NCBI GenBank assembly: GCA_949296415.1
Contig: CASFQC010000003.1
Location: 23,709-87,708 of the forward strand
Source: an uncultured Bacteroides sp.
GTDB taxonomy: Bacteria; Bacteroidota; Bacteroidia; Bacteroidales; Bacteroidaceae
DNA: 64,000 bases
Direction: 5' to 3'
In this document: piece by piece, positions 8,504 to 16,648 of the stretch
Position numbering within the stretch: the stretch's first letter is position 1
Layout: each line of letters begins with the position of its first letter
Notes under the pieces: model-generated
Database searches by the model: none
The model's input: the letters and a program-made list of their open reading frames with translations, nothing else
What the model was told of the DNA's origin: nothing
Made by a program: the position numbers and the translations under genes

Positions 8504-9340
8504 TCACTCCTTTCCATCGGCCATTTGCTCCAACAGCTGCTGCTCGTCCTGCCTTTCCCTTCTGAGCACACGTACATTGTTCAACCGGCCAAAGTCGGTA
8601 GCCAGCCTTATTTTCAGCAAATAGGAAAGGCCGTCGTGCGAGTCAGACAGACTGTCTATCACGCCGACCATCAGTCCTTCGGGGAATACGGCCGAATAGC
8701 CGCTTGTCACCACAGTATCTCCTGCACTGAACTCGGCATGACGGGGCAAATCCCTCAGATAGGCCACACGCGAATCGCCTCCGTCCCATTTCAGATAGCC
8801 AAAATAATGGCTCCCTACGATGCGGCAGCTCAGGCTGGACTTGCTGTTGAGCAACGACATGACCAGCGCATAATGGGCCGACGTCTTGTAGACAATGCCC
8901 ACCACACCGTTAGGCCCCACCACACCCATCTCAGGACGGATGCCGTCTTTTGCCCCTTTGTCCAGCGTGATATAGTTATCCGGCAGATTGAGCGAGTTCT
9001 TGATGACATGCGCACCAAGCACCGTATCCACACCCGGCAAAGCCGCCCGTGTCCACACCGAATCGCCTTTCATACCAAGCATCTCTTCCAAAGCCGCCAC
9101 CTTATGTTCCAAACAAAGATTCCGCGCAAGCAGGTCGGCATTCTCGGCCTTCAAGTGAAAGTAAGAGGTGATGCCGGACGCCAAGCGGTAAATGCCTCCG
9201 CTTGCCGCACCTGCCGATGTGAAGAACACGCTCTGCTGGTAATTGTTGAAACGGAACAGCAAGACAAGACTCACCGCCTCAAGCAGCAAGAACACCAGCC
9301 AATAGTTATACCGGAGCAAAAAATTCAGCAGATTGCGCAT
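8504..9340 (-). CDS. mreC: Rod shape-determining protein MreC
   Basis: Single-pass periplasmic protein that links MreB and MreD to the PBP2/RodA synthase. The 278-residue product has an N-terminal membrane anchor (about residues 8-26), a helical segment likely to form a coiled coil (about residues 60-85, LKAENADLLARNLCLEHKVA), and then the two beta-barrel domain with GAKDGIRPEMGVVGPNGVVG near residue 130. The C-terminus is a polar tail ending in a run of Q and E. It starts at ATG 9338-9340, 43 bp after the mreB stop on the same strand. Length and order are normal. Confidence 0.93.
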   Translation of the reverse strand: MRNLLNFLLRYNYWLVFLLLEAVSLVLLFRFNNYQQSVFFTSAGAASGGIYRLASGITSYFHLKAENADLLARNLCLEHKVAALEEMLGMKGDSVWTRAALPGVDTVLGAHVIKNSLNLPDNYITLDKGAKDGIRPEMGVVGPNGVVGIVYKTSAHYALVMSLLNSKSSLSCRIVGSHYFGYLKWDGGDSRVAYLRDLPRHAEFSAGDTVVTSGYSAVFPEGLMVGVIDSLSDSHDGLSYLLKIRLATDFGRLNNVRVLRRERQDEQQLLEQMADGKE

Positions 9341-9383
9341 GACTCGTCTGTCTGTTACAGTATGTATAAGACACGTAGAAGAC

Positions 9384-10406
9384 TCACCTCATGAGGAACG
9401 AATAGTTGTTCACGTTCTTCAGCGCTATACCCGTACCTTTCGCTACGGCATGCAAGGGATCTTCGGCTATGTGGAACGGAATGTTTATCTTATCCGTCAA
9501 CCGTTTGTCCAGTCCTCTGAGCAAAGCGCCGCCTCCGGCCAGATAGATTCCGTTGTGCACAATATCGGCATACAATTCCGGCGGAGTGTTCTCCAGCGCG
9601 CTGAGCACAGCTGTCTCTATACGTGAAATGGATTTCTCCAGACAGTGCGCTATCTCCTGATAGCATACGGGCACCTCCATAGGCAGAGCCGTGATGCGGT
9701 TCGGTCCGTGCACTACGTAGTCTTCAGGCGCATCCTCGCCCAAATCGGTCAGCGCGGCTCCCACGTGTATCTTGATGCGTTCAGCCATACGTTCGCTTAT
9801 CTTCACATTATGCTGACGGCTCATATACTCCTGAATGTCTGCCGTAAGGTCATCGCCTGCTGTCTTTATAGAGTTGTTGGACACGATTCCCCCCAGTGAA
9901 ATGACGGCTATCTCAGTAGTCCCTCCACCTATGTCCACTACCATGTTACCTTCAGGCGCCTGTACGTCAATGCCTATGCCTAAGGCTGCCGCCATAGGCT
10001 CGAATATAAGGTACACATCGCGTCCTCCGGCATGTTCGGCCGAGTCGCGCACGGCACGCAGCTCCACTTCCGTGGAACCGGAAGGCACCCCTATCACCAT
10101 ACGCAACGAAGGCGAGAAAAGCCTGCGTCTGGGATGCGCCATTCTGATGAGGCCGCGAATCATCTGCTCACAGGCATAGAAGTTGGCTATCACTCCGTCG
10201 CGCAGCGGGCGGATGGTGCGTATGTTGTCATGTGTCTTCTCATACATCATCTTGGCTTTCTCGCCCACCGCTATCATCTTGTCTGTACGACGGTCCAAGG
10301 CTACGACCGAAGGCTCATCCACCACAATCTTACCGTCAGTGGTGATGATGGTATTGGCCGTGCCCAAGTCCATTGCTATCTCTTGTGTAAAGGAAAACAA
10401 TCCCAT
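9384..10406 (-). CDS. mreB: Rod shape-determining actin-like protein MreB
   Basis: Bacterial actin that organises lateral wall synthesis on the inner face of the cytoplasmic membrane. The 340 residues begin MGLFSFTQEIAMDLGTANT, containing the phosphate-1 loop DLGTANT, and later show the phosphate-2 region VVDIGGGTTEIAVISLGGI and the adenosine motif YLAGGGALLRGLD. It leads the block mreB-mreC-mreD-mrdA-rodA. purH lies 160 bp upstream on the same strand; the gap contains a GAATGAAG-type repeat with its own hairpin. I saw no convincing promoter box directly ahead of mreB. Confidence 0.96.
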   Translation of the reverse strand: MGLFSFTQEIAMDLGTANTIITTDGKIVVDEPSVVALDRRTDKMIAVGEKAKMMYEKTHDNIRTIRPLRDGVIANFYACEQMIRGLIRMAHPRRRLFSPSLRMVIGVPSGSTEVELRAVRDSAEHAGGRDVYLIFEPMAAALGIGIDVQAPEGNMVVDIGGGTTEIAVISLGGIVSNNSIKTAGDDLTADIQEYMSRQHNVKISERMAERIKIHVGAALTDLGEDAPEDYVVHGPNRITALPMEVPVCYQEIAHCLEKSISRIETAVLSALENTPPELYADIVHNGIYLAGGGALLRGLDKRLTDKINIPFHIAEDPLHAVAKGTGIALKNVNNYSFLMR

Positions 10407-10418
10407 TATGTTTTTTGA

Positions 10419-10554
10419 GAATTAAGAATGAAGAAAAATGTAAAATTGTGCTATAATGCAGAATGAAGAATGAAGGATGAAGGATGAAGGGTGCACACAT
10501 ACCCTCCTTGATGTGTGGGGGGCGTGACATTCCTTCATGCCTCGTTCTTCATTC
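10419..10554. repeat. GAATGAAG-type inverted repeat region between purH and mreB
   Basis: Left side carries GAATGAAGAATGAAGG (10461-10476) followed by two GATGAAGG echoes; right side carries CCTTCATGCC and GTTCTTCATTCTC (about 10532-10556). The two sides can pair. Inside, CACACAT and ATGTGTG form a smaller stem (10494-10517). The same word family recurs at 30186-30338, 32770-32802, 33183-33223 and 44087-44188. Confidence 0.7.
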
Positions 10555-10566
10555 TCCCATCCAGGC

Positions 10567-12105
10567 TTAATGTTTGAAGTGACGGTAGCCTGTTGTCACC
10601 ATGGCCATGTCGTGCTCATTGCAGAAATCAAAGGTAAGCTGGTCCTTTATGCTACCCCCTGGCTGGATGACAGCCGTTATTCCTTCGGCATGGGCTATCT
10701 CCACGCAGTCGGGGAAGGGGAAGAAAGCATCACTCGCCATTACGGCGCCATGCAGGTCAAAGCCGAAGCTCCGGGCCTTCTCTATGGCTTGCTTCAAGGC
10801 ATCCACACGGCTGGTCTGTCCCACTCCGCTGGCCAGCAGTTGGCCGTTCTTGGCCAGCACTATGGCATTGGATTTGGAGTTCTTCACTATTTTGTTGGCA
10901 AAAAGCAAGTCTTCCGTCTCTTCCGCCGTAGGAGCCTTGCGGGTCACTACGGTAAGGTCTTCCTGCGTCTCCACCTTCAGGTCGCGGTCCTGTGCCAGCA
11001 CGCCGTTGAGCAACGAACGGAACTGTTTGCGGGGTAACTCCACGCCGGGCTTGCGCACCAATATGATGCGGTTCTTTTTCTGTCCCAGAATCTCTATGGC
11101 ATCCACATCATAGTCAGAAGCGATTATCACTTCAAAGAATATCTTGTCTATGGCTTCGGCTGCCTCCTTGTCCACCACGGCATTGGTCACTATCACTCCG
11201 CCAAATGCCGATACGGGGTCCCCGGCCAACGCATCGTTCCATGCGGCCAGCAAAGTAGGACGTGTGGCCAGTCCGCAAGCGTTATTGTGCTTCAGTATGG
11301 CCAGGGTGGAAACGCCGTCCGCCTGTCCGAACTCGTCAATCAGTCCGATGGCCGCATCAATGTCAAGCAGGTTGTTATAGGAGATTTCCTTACCGTGAAT
11401 CTGGTCGAACATAGCATCCAGATGGCCATAGAAGCAGCCTTTCTGGTGAGGATTCTCCCCATAGCGCAAAGTCTTGGGATTATTGGCCGAGCAACGGAAT
11501 GCGCTGCCTTCGCCTCCGTCAAAGTAGTTGAAGATGGCGGTGTCATAGTGCGAGGACACGCCGAAAGCCTCTTTGGCAAACCAGCGCCGTTCTTCCAGCG
11601 TAGTCTGCGCCCCGTGTTCCATCAGCATGTCGCGGAAAGGCTGGTACTGGGCCTGCGAAGCGATGATGACCACGTCGTTGAAGTTTTTGGCCGCAGCACG
11701 TATGAGCGATATGCCGCCTATGTCAATCTTCTCTATGATGTCCACTTCGGGTGCCCCACTGGCCACAGTGGACTCAAAGGGATAAAGGTCTACAATGACA
11801 AGGTCTATCTCGGGTATTTCATATTTTTCCACTTGCTGGCGGTCCTGTTCCACATCGCGGCGGCACAATATCCCGCCGAAAATCTTGGGGTGCAATGTCT
11901 TTACACGTCCGCCCAGGATGGACGGATAGGTAGTGAGGTCTTCCACCGCACGGCAGGGATATCCCAATGATTCAATAAATTGCCGTGTTCCTCCGGTTGA
12001 CAGGAATTCCACACCCTCTTCGTGCAGTTTGGTGATGATTTCATCCAAGCCTTCTTTGTGGTATACAGATACCAGCGCTCTTTTGATACGTTTTGTTTCT
12101 GACAT
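10567..12105 (-). CDS. purH: Bifunctional AICAR transformylase / IMP cyclohydrolase
   Basis: Catalyses the last two steps of IMP synthesis in the cytosol. The N-terminal MGS-like cyclohydrolase domain (about residues 1-130) shows EFLSTGGTRQFIESLG and LGGRVKTLHPKIFGGIL. The transformylase part has RYGENPHQKG near residue 215, LKHNNACGLA near residue 270 and the C-terminal ASDAFFPFPD and GGSIKDQLTF. At 512 residues it has the usual length. A Bacteroidetes -7 box lies about 50 bp upstream of the ATG. It is followed on the same strand by mreB after 160 bp. purC sits elsewhere in this window (43.1 kb), so the purine genes are dispersed. Confidence 0.96.
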   Translation of the reverse strand: MSETKRIKRALVSVYHKEGLDEIITKLHEEGVEFLSTGGTRQFIESLGYPCRAVEDLTTYPSILGGRVKTLHPKIFGGILCRRDVEQDRQQVEKYEIPEIDLVIVDLYPFESTVASGAPEVDIIEKIDIGGISLIRAAAKNFNDVVIIASQAQYQPFRDMLMEHGAQTTLEERRWFAKEAFGVSSHYDTAIFNYFDGGEGSAFRCSANNPKTLRYGENPHQKGCFYGHLDAMFDQIHGKEISYNNLLDIDAAIGLIDEFGQADGVSTLAILKHNNACGLATRPTLLAAWNDALAGDPVSAFGGVIVTNAVVDKEAAEAIDKIFFEVIIASDYDVDAIEILGQKKNRIILVRKPGVELPRKQFRSLLNGVLAQDRDLKVETQEDLTVVTRKAPTAEETEDLLFANKIVKNSKSNAIVLAKNGQLLASGVGQTSRVDALKQAIEKARSFGFDLHGAVMASDAFFPFPDCVEIAHAEGITAVIQPGGSIKDQLTFDFCNEHDMAMVTTGYRHFKH

Positions 12106-12153
12106 TTTTCTTGAACAAAATTAATGAATACGCGTATGATTAATTATGTGGGG

Positions 12154-12161
12154 CAAAGTTA
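12154..12161 (-). promoter_or_regulatory. Candidate -7 box for purH
   Basis: On the minus strand this reads TAACTTTG, a full TAnnTTTG match, 49 bp ahead of the purH start. The -33 TTTG is not evident. Confidence 0.45.
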
Positions 12162-12292
12162 CGAAAATACTTCTTTGGCCATTGCATAAGGCAAGGTTTT
12201 TAACGGCTTTTTTTAGAGCAAAAGCTCCTGCCATAAAAAACGGAAGACTCCAAGCTACAAGGCGGCTTCTCCGGTCCGGCCGGGAAAAGCAA

Positions 12293-12351
12293 GGAAGCCG
12301 GACCTTCAGCCTGTTCCCGCATCCGGGTGAAAGGCTGCCGGTCCGGCTTCC
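12293..12351 (-). terminator. Perfect 12-bp stem downstream of the M13 peptidase gene
   Basis: GGAAGCCGGACC (12293-12304) and GGTCCGGCTTCC (12340-12351) are exact inverse complements around a 35-bp loop that has its own CCCG/CGGG stem. On the minus strand it follows the peptidase stop by about 54 bp and is followed by TTGCTTTTCC, so it may stop the peptidase transcript before purH's promoter. The U-run is imperfect. Confidence 0.55.
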
Positions 12352-12404
12352 TGTCTCAGTTTCCAGGAGGAGAATCCCCTGGCTCATTTTTTATGTCCCG
12401 CCGC

Positions 12405-14435
12405 TTACCAGATAGACACGCGTTTGTCCTCCGGCAAGAACATAGGATCGTTCTCGGTAATGTGGAAAGCCTCATACCAGGCATTTATATGGGGCATCTG
12501 TCCGTTGACGCGCCATTCACCCAAAGAGTGCACATCCATCTTGGTCAGGTAGTTCACAAATTCGGGGCGCACATTGTTGGCCCATACCCCGGCATAAGCC
12601 AGGAAGAAGCGTTGTTCGGGAGTCAGCCCGTCCACCGTAGGCAGCGGGTTGCCGGCAGTGGCTTTCTTGAACGCCTGATAAGCCACCTGCAGGCCTCCGT
12701 AGTCGGCAATGTTCTCGCCCAGCGTCTGCTTGCCGTTGGCATGCAGTCCGGGAGCCACCTGAATGCTGTCAAAGAAGTTCACCATCACCTGTGCACGTTC
12801 GTTGAAACGCTCGGCATCTTCGGCCGTCCACCAGTCTTTCAGGTTGCCTTCCTTGTCGTACTGACGGCCTTGGTCGTCGAACCCGTGAGTCATCTCATGG
12901 CCTATGACCACACCTATGGCGCCGTAATTGAAGGCGTCATCGGCATTCATGTCAAAGAAAGGCGGTTGCAGTATGCCGGCGGGGAAACAAATCTCGTTAG
13001 TGGTGGGGTTATAATAAGCGTTTACAGTCTGCGGAGTCATGTGCCATTCTTCCTTGTCCACGGGCTTTCCGGCCTTGGCCATGTTCTCGTCGCTTGCCCA
13101 CACGATGGCGCGCTCTATGTTGGCATAGAAGGAATCGTCCTTGATGTCCAGTGTGGAATAGTCCTTCCACTTATCGGGATAGCCTATCTTCACATGGAAA
13201 GCGGCCAGTTTCTCCAGCGCGCGGGTCTTGGTGCTGTCACCCATCCACTCCAGGTTCTTGATGCGCTCGCCCAAAGCGTCCTGCAGGTTCTTCACCAGAG
13301 CCACCATGCGCTCCTTGGAAGCTGCGGGAAAATATTTCTCCACATACAGCTGACCTACAGCCTCGCCCAGCACGCCACTTACGGTAGACACGGCACGTTT
13401 CCAGCGGGGCTGCATCTCCTGGGTTCCGTTCATGGTGCGGCTGTAGAAGTCGAAGTTCTGTTCCACAAAGTCATCGCTCAGGCAGGCAGCGGCATGGTCT
13501 ATGAGCTTCCACTGCAAGTAAATCACCTGTTGGTCTACGGGAAGGGTATCCAGCACCTTGACGGCCTCGGCCAGCGCCTCGGGTTGGCCCACGATGATTT
13601 CCTTCACATCCTTCAGGCCCAGGTTGGTGAGGTAAGCGTCCCAGCCGAAAGAAGCATACTGTTTCTTTATGTCGTCCAGCGTCATTTTGTTGTAGTTGGC
13701 GTGCGGGTCACGCAGCTCCACCATGCTGCGGAAAGCCTTGGCCAGACGTGTCTCCACATCCATCACCACGTCACGTCCCTTTTGTGCGGCAGCCTCGTCG
13801 AATCCGGCCAGCTGGAGCATCTTCACCACATGTACCTTGAAAGCCTCGCGCACCTTGGTCGTGGCCTCGTCCTCGGCCAGGTAATAGTCGCGCTCGCCCA
13901 TGCTCAGTCCGGCCTGGCTGGTGTACACGGCGTTCATCCCGCTGTTCATCTGGTCGGCACCCACTCCTGTGCCCAGATAGCTGGTGATGCCCCTGCGCTC
14001 CAGCGAGCCAAGCAGCGCATACACTTCGCTCTTGTCCTTCAGTGCGGCAATCTCTTCCAGTTCGCCTTTGATGGGAGCCACACCGTCCTGGTTCAGCTTC
14101 ACGCTGTCCATGGCCACATTGTAGAGCACACTTATTTTCTGTGCTACGGAGCCTTCCTCATGACTGCCGTTGGCCAGTTCCTCTATAAGTCCCTGCATCT
14201 GCTTGCGGTTGTTCTCGGACAATATGGTGAAAGAGCCATACTGCGGATACTCGGCGGTAAGCGGGTGGTTCTTCATCCAGCCTCCGCAGGCATACTGATA
14301 GAAGTCGGTACCAGGCAAAGCCGTGGTGTCAAGGTTGGCCAGATCAATGCCTATGGTCTGCCCCGTCTTGCCACTGTTGCACGAAGCCAGCATAGCGCAG
14401 GCAGCCGCAACGGAAAGATAATGTTTCAAATTCAT
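12405..14435 (-). CDS. M13-family (neprilysin/PepO-like) zinc metallopeptidase lipoprotein
   Basis: Secreted endopeptidase of the M13 family. I start it at the ATG giving MNLKHYLS because this yields a clear lipoprotein signal with lipobox LASC and cysteine at residue 19; the frame is open 47 codons further up but without plausible signal sequence. The zinc site is HEMTH at residues 513-517 with the third ligand E574 in ENIAD, and D578 as the supporting aspartate. NAYYNPTTNEICFPAGILQ near residue 480 is the family substrate-binding segment. At 676 residues it is normal for bacterial M13 enzymes. It is monocistronic: a -7 box lies 45 bp upstream and a hairpin downstream. Substrates are probably short peptides, by family knowledge only. 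Confidence 0.92.
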   Translation of the reverse strand: MNLKHYLSVAAACAMLASCNSGKTGQTIGIDLANLDTTALPGTDFYQYACGGWMKNHPLTAEYPQYGSFTILSENNRKQMQGLIEELANGSHEEGSVAQKISVLYNVAMDSVKLNQDGVAPIKGELEEIAALKDKSEVYALLGSLERRGITSYLGTGVGADQMNSGMNAVYTSQAGLSMGERDYYLAEDEATTKVREAFKVHVVKMLQLAGFDEAAAQKGRDVVMDVETRLAKAFRSMVELRDPHANYNKMTLDDIKKQYASFGWDAYLTNLGLKDVKEIIVGQPEALAEAVKVLDTLPVDQQVIYLQWKLIDHAAACLSDDFVEQNFDFYSRTMNGTQEMQPRWKRAVSTVSGVLGEAVGQLYVEKYFPAASKERMVALVKNLQDALGERIKNLEWMGDSTKTRALEKLAAFHVKIGYPDKWKDYSTLDIKDDSFYANIERAIVWASDENMAKAGKPVDKEEWHMTPQTVNAYYNPTTNEICFPAGILQPPFFDMNADDAFNYGAIGVVIGHEMTHGFDDQGRQYDKEGNLKDWWTAEDAERFNERAQVMVNFFDSIQVAPGLHANGKQTLGENIADYGGLQVAYQAFKKATAGNPLPTVDGLTPEQRFFLAYAGVWANNVRPEFVNYLTKMDVHSLGEWRVNGQMPHINAWYEAFHITENDPMFLPEDKRVSIW

Positions 14436-14479
14436 AATTAAAATATTTAAAGATTGATTAGTGTACTTCATTCGGGCAG

Positions 14480-14487
14480 CAAAGGTA
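14480..14487 (-). promoter_or_regulatory. Candidate -7 box for the M13 peptidase gene
   Basis: Minus-strand TACCTTTG matches TAnnTTTG, 45 bp before the chosen ATG. The -33 element is not clear. Confidence 0.45.
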
Positions 14488-14655
14488 CACATTTCAAGTG
14501 TAAAGTACCTGCATCGGAAGCGTTTTTTACAGGAGAAAGAGGAAGGAGAAGGCATTCCCGCATAAACAGGTTCCATGCAGACGTAGCTTCTTCCCTGTCA
14601 TGGCTGCACGGCAATGCGCACAAGCTTTACCATCATCATCGTGGATGATACATAC

Positions 14656-14694
14656 CATCATCAGGGATGACGCCTGGTATCATCCCTGATGATG
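14656..14694. repeat. Perfect 15-bp hairpin downstream of the enolase-family gene
   Basis: CATCATCAGGGATGA (14656-14670) and TCATCCCTGATGATG (14680-14694) are exact inverse complements with a 9-bp loop. It begins 20 bp past the stop of the last gene of the Sus locus. No U-run follows on either strand, so it may protect the 3' end or stop transcription only weakly. The sequence just upstream (14629-14650) repeats the CATCATCATC / GATGAT theme. Confidence 0.7.
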
Positions 14695-14713
14695 TCAGAT
14701 GTTGTCTATGAGT

Positions 14714-15928
14714 TCAGCTGAGGAAGCGTATGCCGAAGCCCGGAGTCGTATTGGGATAAAGCCTTCCGCGTTCCAGCTTGTAACCGGAGAAGCAGATGTC
14801 TGCAGAGAAGCAGGTCACGCCCTCAATGGTCGGCGTATTGCCGTAGGCCGCAGCCAGATGGGTGCTGTAACATGTCTTCACAAAGTCGCCCCATGAATGC
14901 GGCGACGCCATCATGCCCATCTCCTTCAATCTGGGCATCAGCTTACGCCACGGAGTGAAGCCGTAACCCATCACATCTTCCAGATAGATGTCCAACAGCC
15001 GTTCCTTACCGAGACGGAAGTTCAGCTCGCGGTCAGGATTGGCCTCACCGTCGCCCAACAGCGTATTGCGCCGTCCGTGAGCCAAGCACCACTCTTTCAG
15101 TCGGGCATAGTCGTCCCGGGTTTCCCGGAAAGGTTCCTCTATCCAGAACAGGGGGATGTCCTCTATCCCTTTCAGATACTCTATGAAGTAATCGCAGGTG
15201 AAGGCATCGTTGCCGTCCACCAGGATGTCACAGTCAGGAAAATTGTCGTATATAAGCCGGGTGACCGCTATATCCGTCTTCAAGCCCTCGTCCTTGGACA
15301 TCCACTTTCCTCCGCGCCCTATCTTGACCTTGAGCTGACGGTATCCGTAGTTGTAGTCATACAGGCAGTTTTCCAATATCCGCCCCAATCCTCCGGGTTT
15401 TTCGGCTGGATCCATTTCGTCAAAATAAATCATGCCCGAGTAGCACGAGGTGAGCACAGGATTGTCCTTCCCGCTGATGAGAGCATAGACGGGCTTGGAG
15501 AGGATGACACCCGCCAGGTCGTGCAGGCAGACATCGAACACATAATCGGCCTCATCCAACGTCCCCACTGCCGGAGCGAACACTTCGGCCACGCTTTTCC
15601 CTCGGATGGCAGAAAACCTCTTCTCCGCCTCTTCACGGCTACCCCGCACCAGTCCCATGCCTTCGGCTCCCTTATCCGTAACCAGCTGGCAGAACGTAAG
15701 GGAAGGACCGGTCCCGTGATGTCCGAGGCGGGAGTTGCGTCCTACAAGGCGGGGATATTTCAGCTGTGCCGAACGAAAGCGCAGTTCTTCAATCTTGTGA
15801 TAAGAAAGCTCGTTCTTGGCATGCTGGTCTCCATAAATGTTTTCTGCAAACAAAGCCGCAGGAGTGGCTGCGGCCACCGATGCCGTAGCCGCGAGCTTCA
15901 GGAAATGTCTTCTTTTCATAATTCTCAT
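14714..15928 (-). CDS. Exported enolase-superfamily enzyme (mandelate racemase/acid-sugar dehydratase-like)
   Basis: The 404-residue protein starts with a twin-arginine signal, RRHFLKLAATASVAAATPAALFA, so it should fold in the cytoplasm and be exported by Tat. Two ATGs three codons apart are possible (15928 or 15919). The catalytic barrel shows KVK at 200-202, metal ligands D238, E264 or E265 (WIEEP) and E295 (GDGEAN), then D318 and H344 (SPHSWG). A His-Asp dyad with KxK is the pattern of the mandelate racemase/acid-sugar dehydratase branch rather than of dipeptide epimerases, which have a lysine on the sixth strand. It is the last gene of the sigma-FecR-SusCD-DUF3823 locus, 6 bp after DUF3823. 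Substrate unknown; an imported sugar acid is a reasonable guess. Confidence 0.8.
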   Translation of the reverse strand: MRIMKRRHFLKLAATASVAAATPAALFAENIYGDQHAKNELSYHKIEELRFRSAQLKYPRLVGRNSRLGHHGTGPSLTFCQLVTDKGAEGMGLVRGSREEAEKRFSAIRGKSVAEVFAPAVGTLDEADYVFDVCLHDLAGVILSKPVYALISGKDNPVLTSCYSGMIYFDEMDPAEKPGGLGRILENCLYDYNYGYRQLKVKIGRGGKWMSKDEGLKTDIAVTRLIYDNFPDCDILVDGNDAFTCDYFIEYLKGIEDIPLFWIEEPFRETRDDYARLKEWCLAHGRRNTLLGDGEANPDRELNFRLGKERLLDIYLEDVMGYGFTPWRKLMPRLKEMGMMASPHSWGDFVKTCYSTHLAAAYGNTPTIEGVTCFSADICFSGYKLERGRLYPNTTPGFGIRFLS

Positions 15929-15934
15929 GCATAT

Positions 15935-16615
15935 TTATTTGATTTGTAAAACCTTAGAAAACAGATAATCACTCACGCCCGCAATTTCTATGCCTATGCG
16001 GGCATAAAGGACAGGATAAGAAGAGAGGTCATCAAGCTCCATCTCTATCTGCAATCCGGCCGATGCAGACGGGTTGGCGAGATTCACGCGGCTGACCGAG
16101 CTTACATCGTCCACAAACTGCGTGTTGTTCACCAACAGGAAAGCCGACGTGACCGCCCGTCCTGAAGTGATTTCCTCCAAATCGAAACGTGCGACCAACC
16201 GGTTGCCGTCAACAGAAAACCTCTCATTGCGTATCAGCCAATAAGGCTCTACCTGATACTCGCAAGTGGTATTGCCGCCCACCGTAAGATGCACCGTATC
16301 GCGGTGATTGACCCACGGACCGTTCTTATCACGCGTAACCAGCTTATATTCACCATTGAACAGCAGGGCCTGGAAAGTGCCGTCCTGCGACACGTTGACC
16401 GGAATAGGGTCTTTCTTCCCGAAGCCGTCCTGATAAAGCTGCATCTGGACTTTCGCCCCGCTCCCACGCACGCCGATATATTCACCCTGATACGTCAGCC
16501 TGCCGTAAAGCACAGATTCCGGCCCGTCAAAATTGTCAAAACGGTTACAACCTTGCAAGATACAGAAAACAACGGTCGCTGACAACATATAAAATATTAT
16601 GGAATTGTATTTCAT
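15935..16615 (-). CDS. DUF3823-type surface lipoprotein of the Sus locus
   Basis: The 226-residue product has a lipobox LQGC with cysteine at residue 23. The mature part begins NFDGPESVLYGRLTYQGEYIGVRG and continues as two beta-rich domains, the second near YQVEPYWLIRNERFSV. This matches my memory of DUF3823 lipoproteins, which sit immediately after SusD and are thought to be extra surface ligand-binding proteins, like SusE/F. It follows susD by 33 bp and precedes the enolase-family gene by 6 bp, so it is clearly in the operon. The glycan or other ligand cannot be read from sequence. Confidence 0.78.
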   Translation of the reverse strand: MKYNSIIFYMLSATVVFCILQGCNRFDNFDGPESVLYGRLTYQGEYIGVRGSGAKVQMQLYQDGFGKKDPIPVNVSQDGTFQALLFNGEYKLVTRDKNGPWVNHRDTVHLTVGGNTTCEYQVEPYWLIRNERFSVDGNRLVARFDLEEITSGRAVTSAFLLVNNTQFVDDVSSVSRVNLANPSASAGLQIEMELDDLSSYPVLYARIGIEIAGVSDYLFSKVLQIK

Positions 16616-16648
16616 AGCCGCATTTTTTAGATTAATAGATTAGACACA

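Noticed and set aside
12327-14441. Long plus-strand open frame opposite the M13 peptidase gene
   Set aside because: It is the mirror of a confirmed coding gene with known motifs on the other strand; its own translation is low-complexity H/L/V/G without family features.
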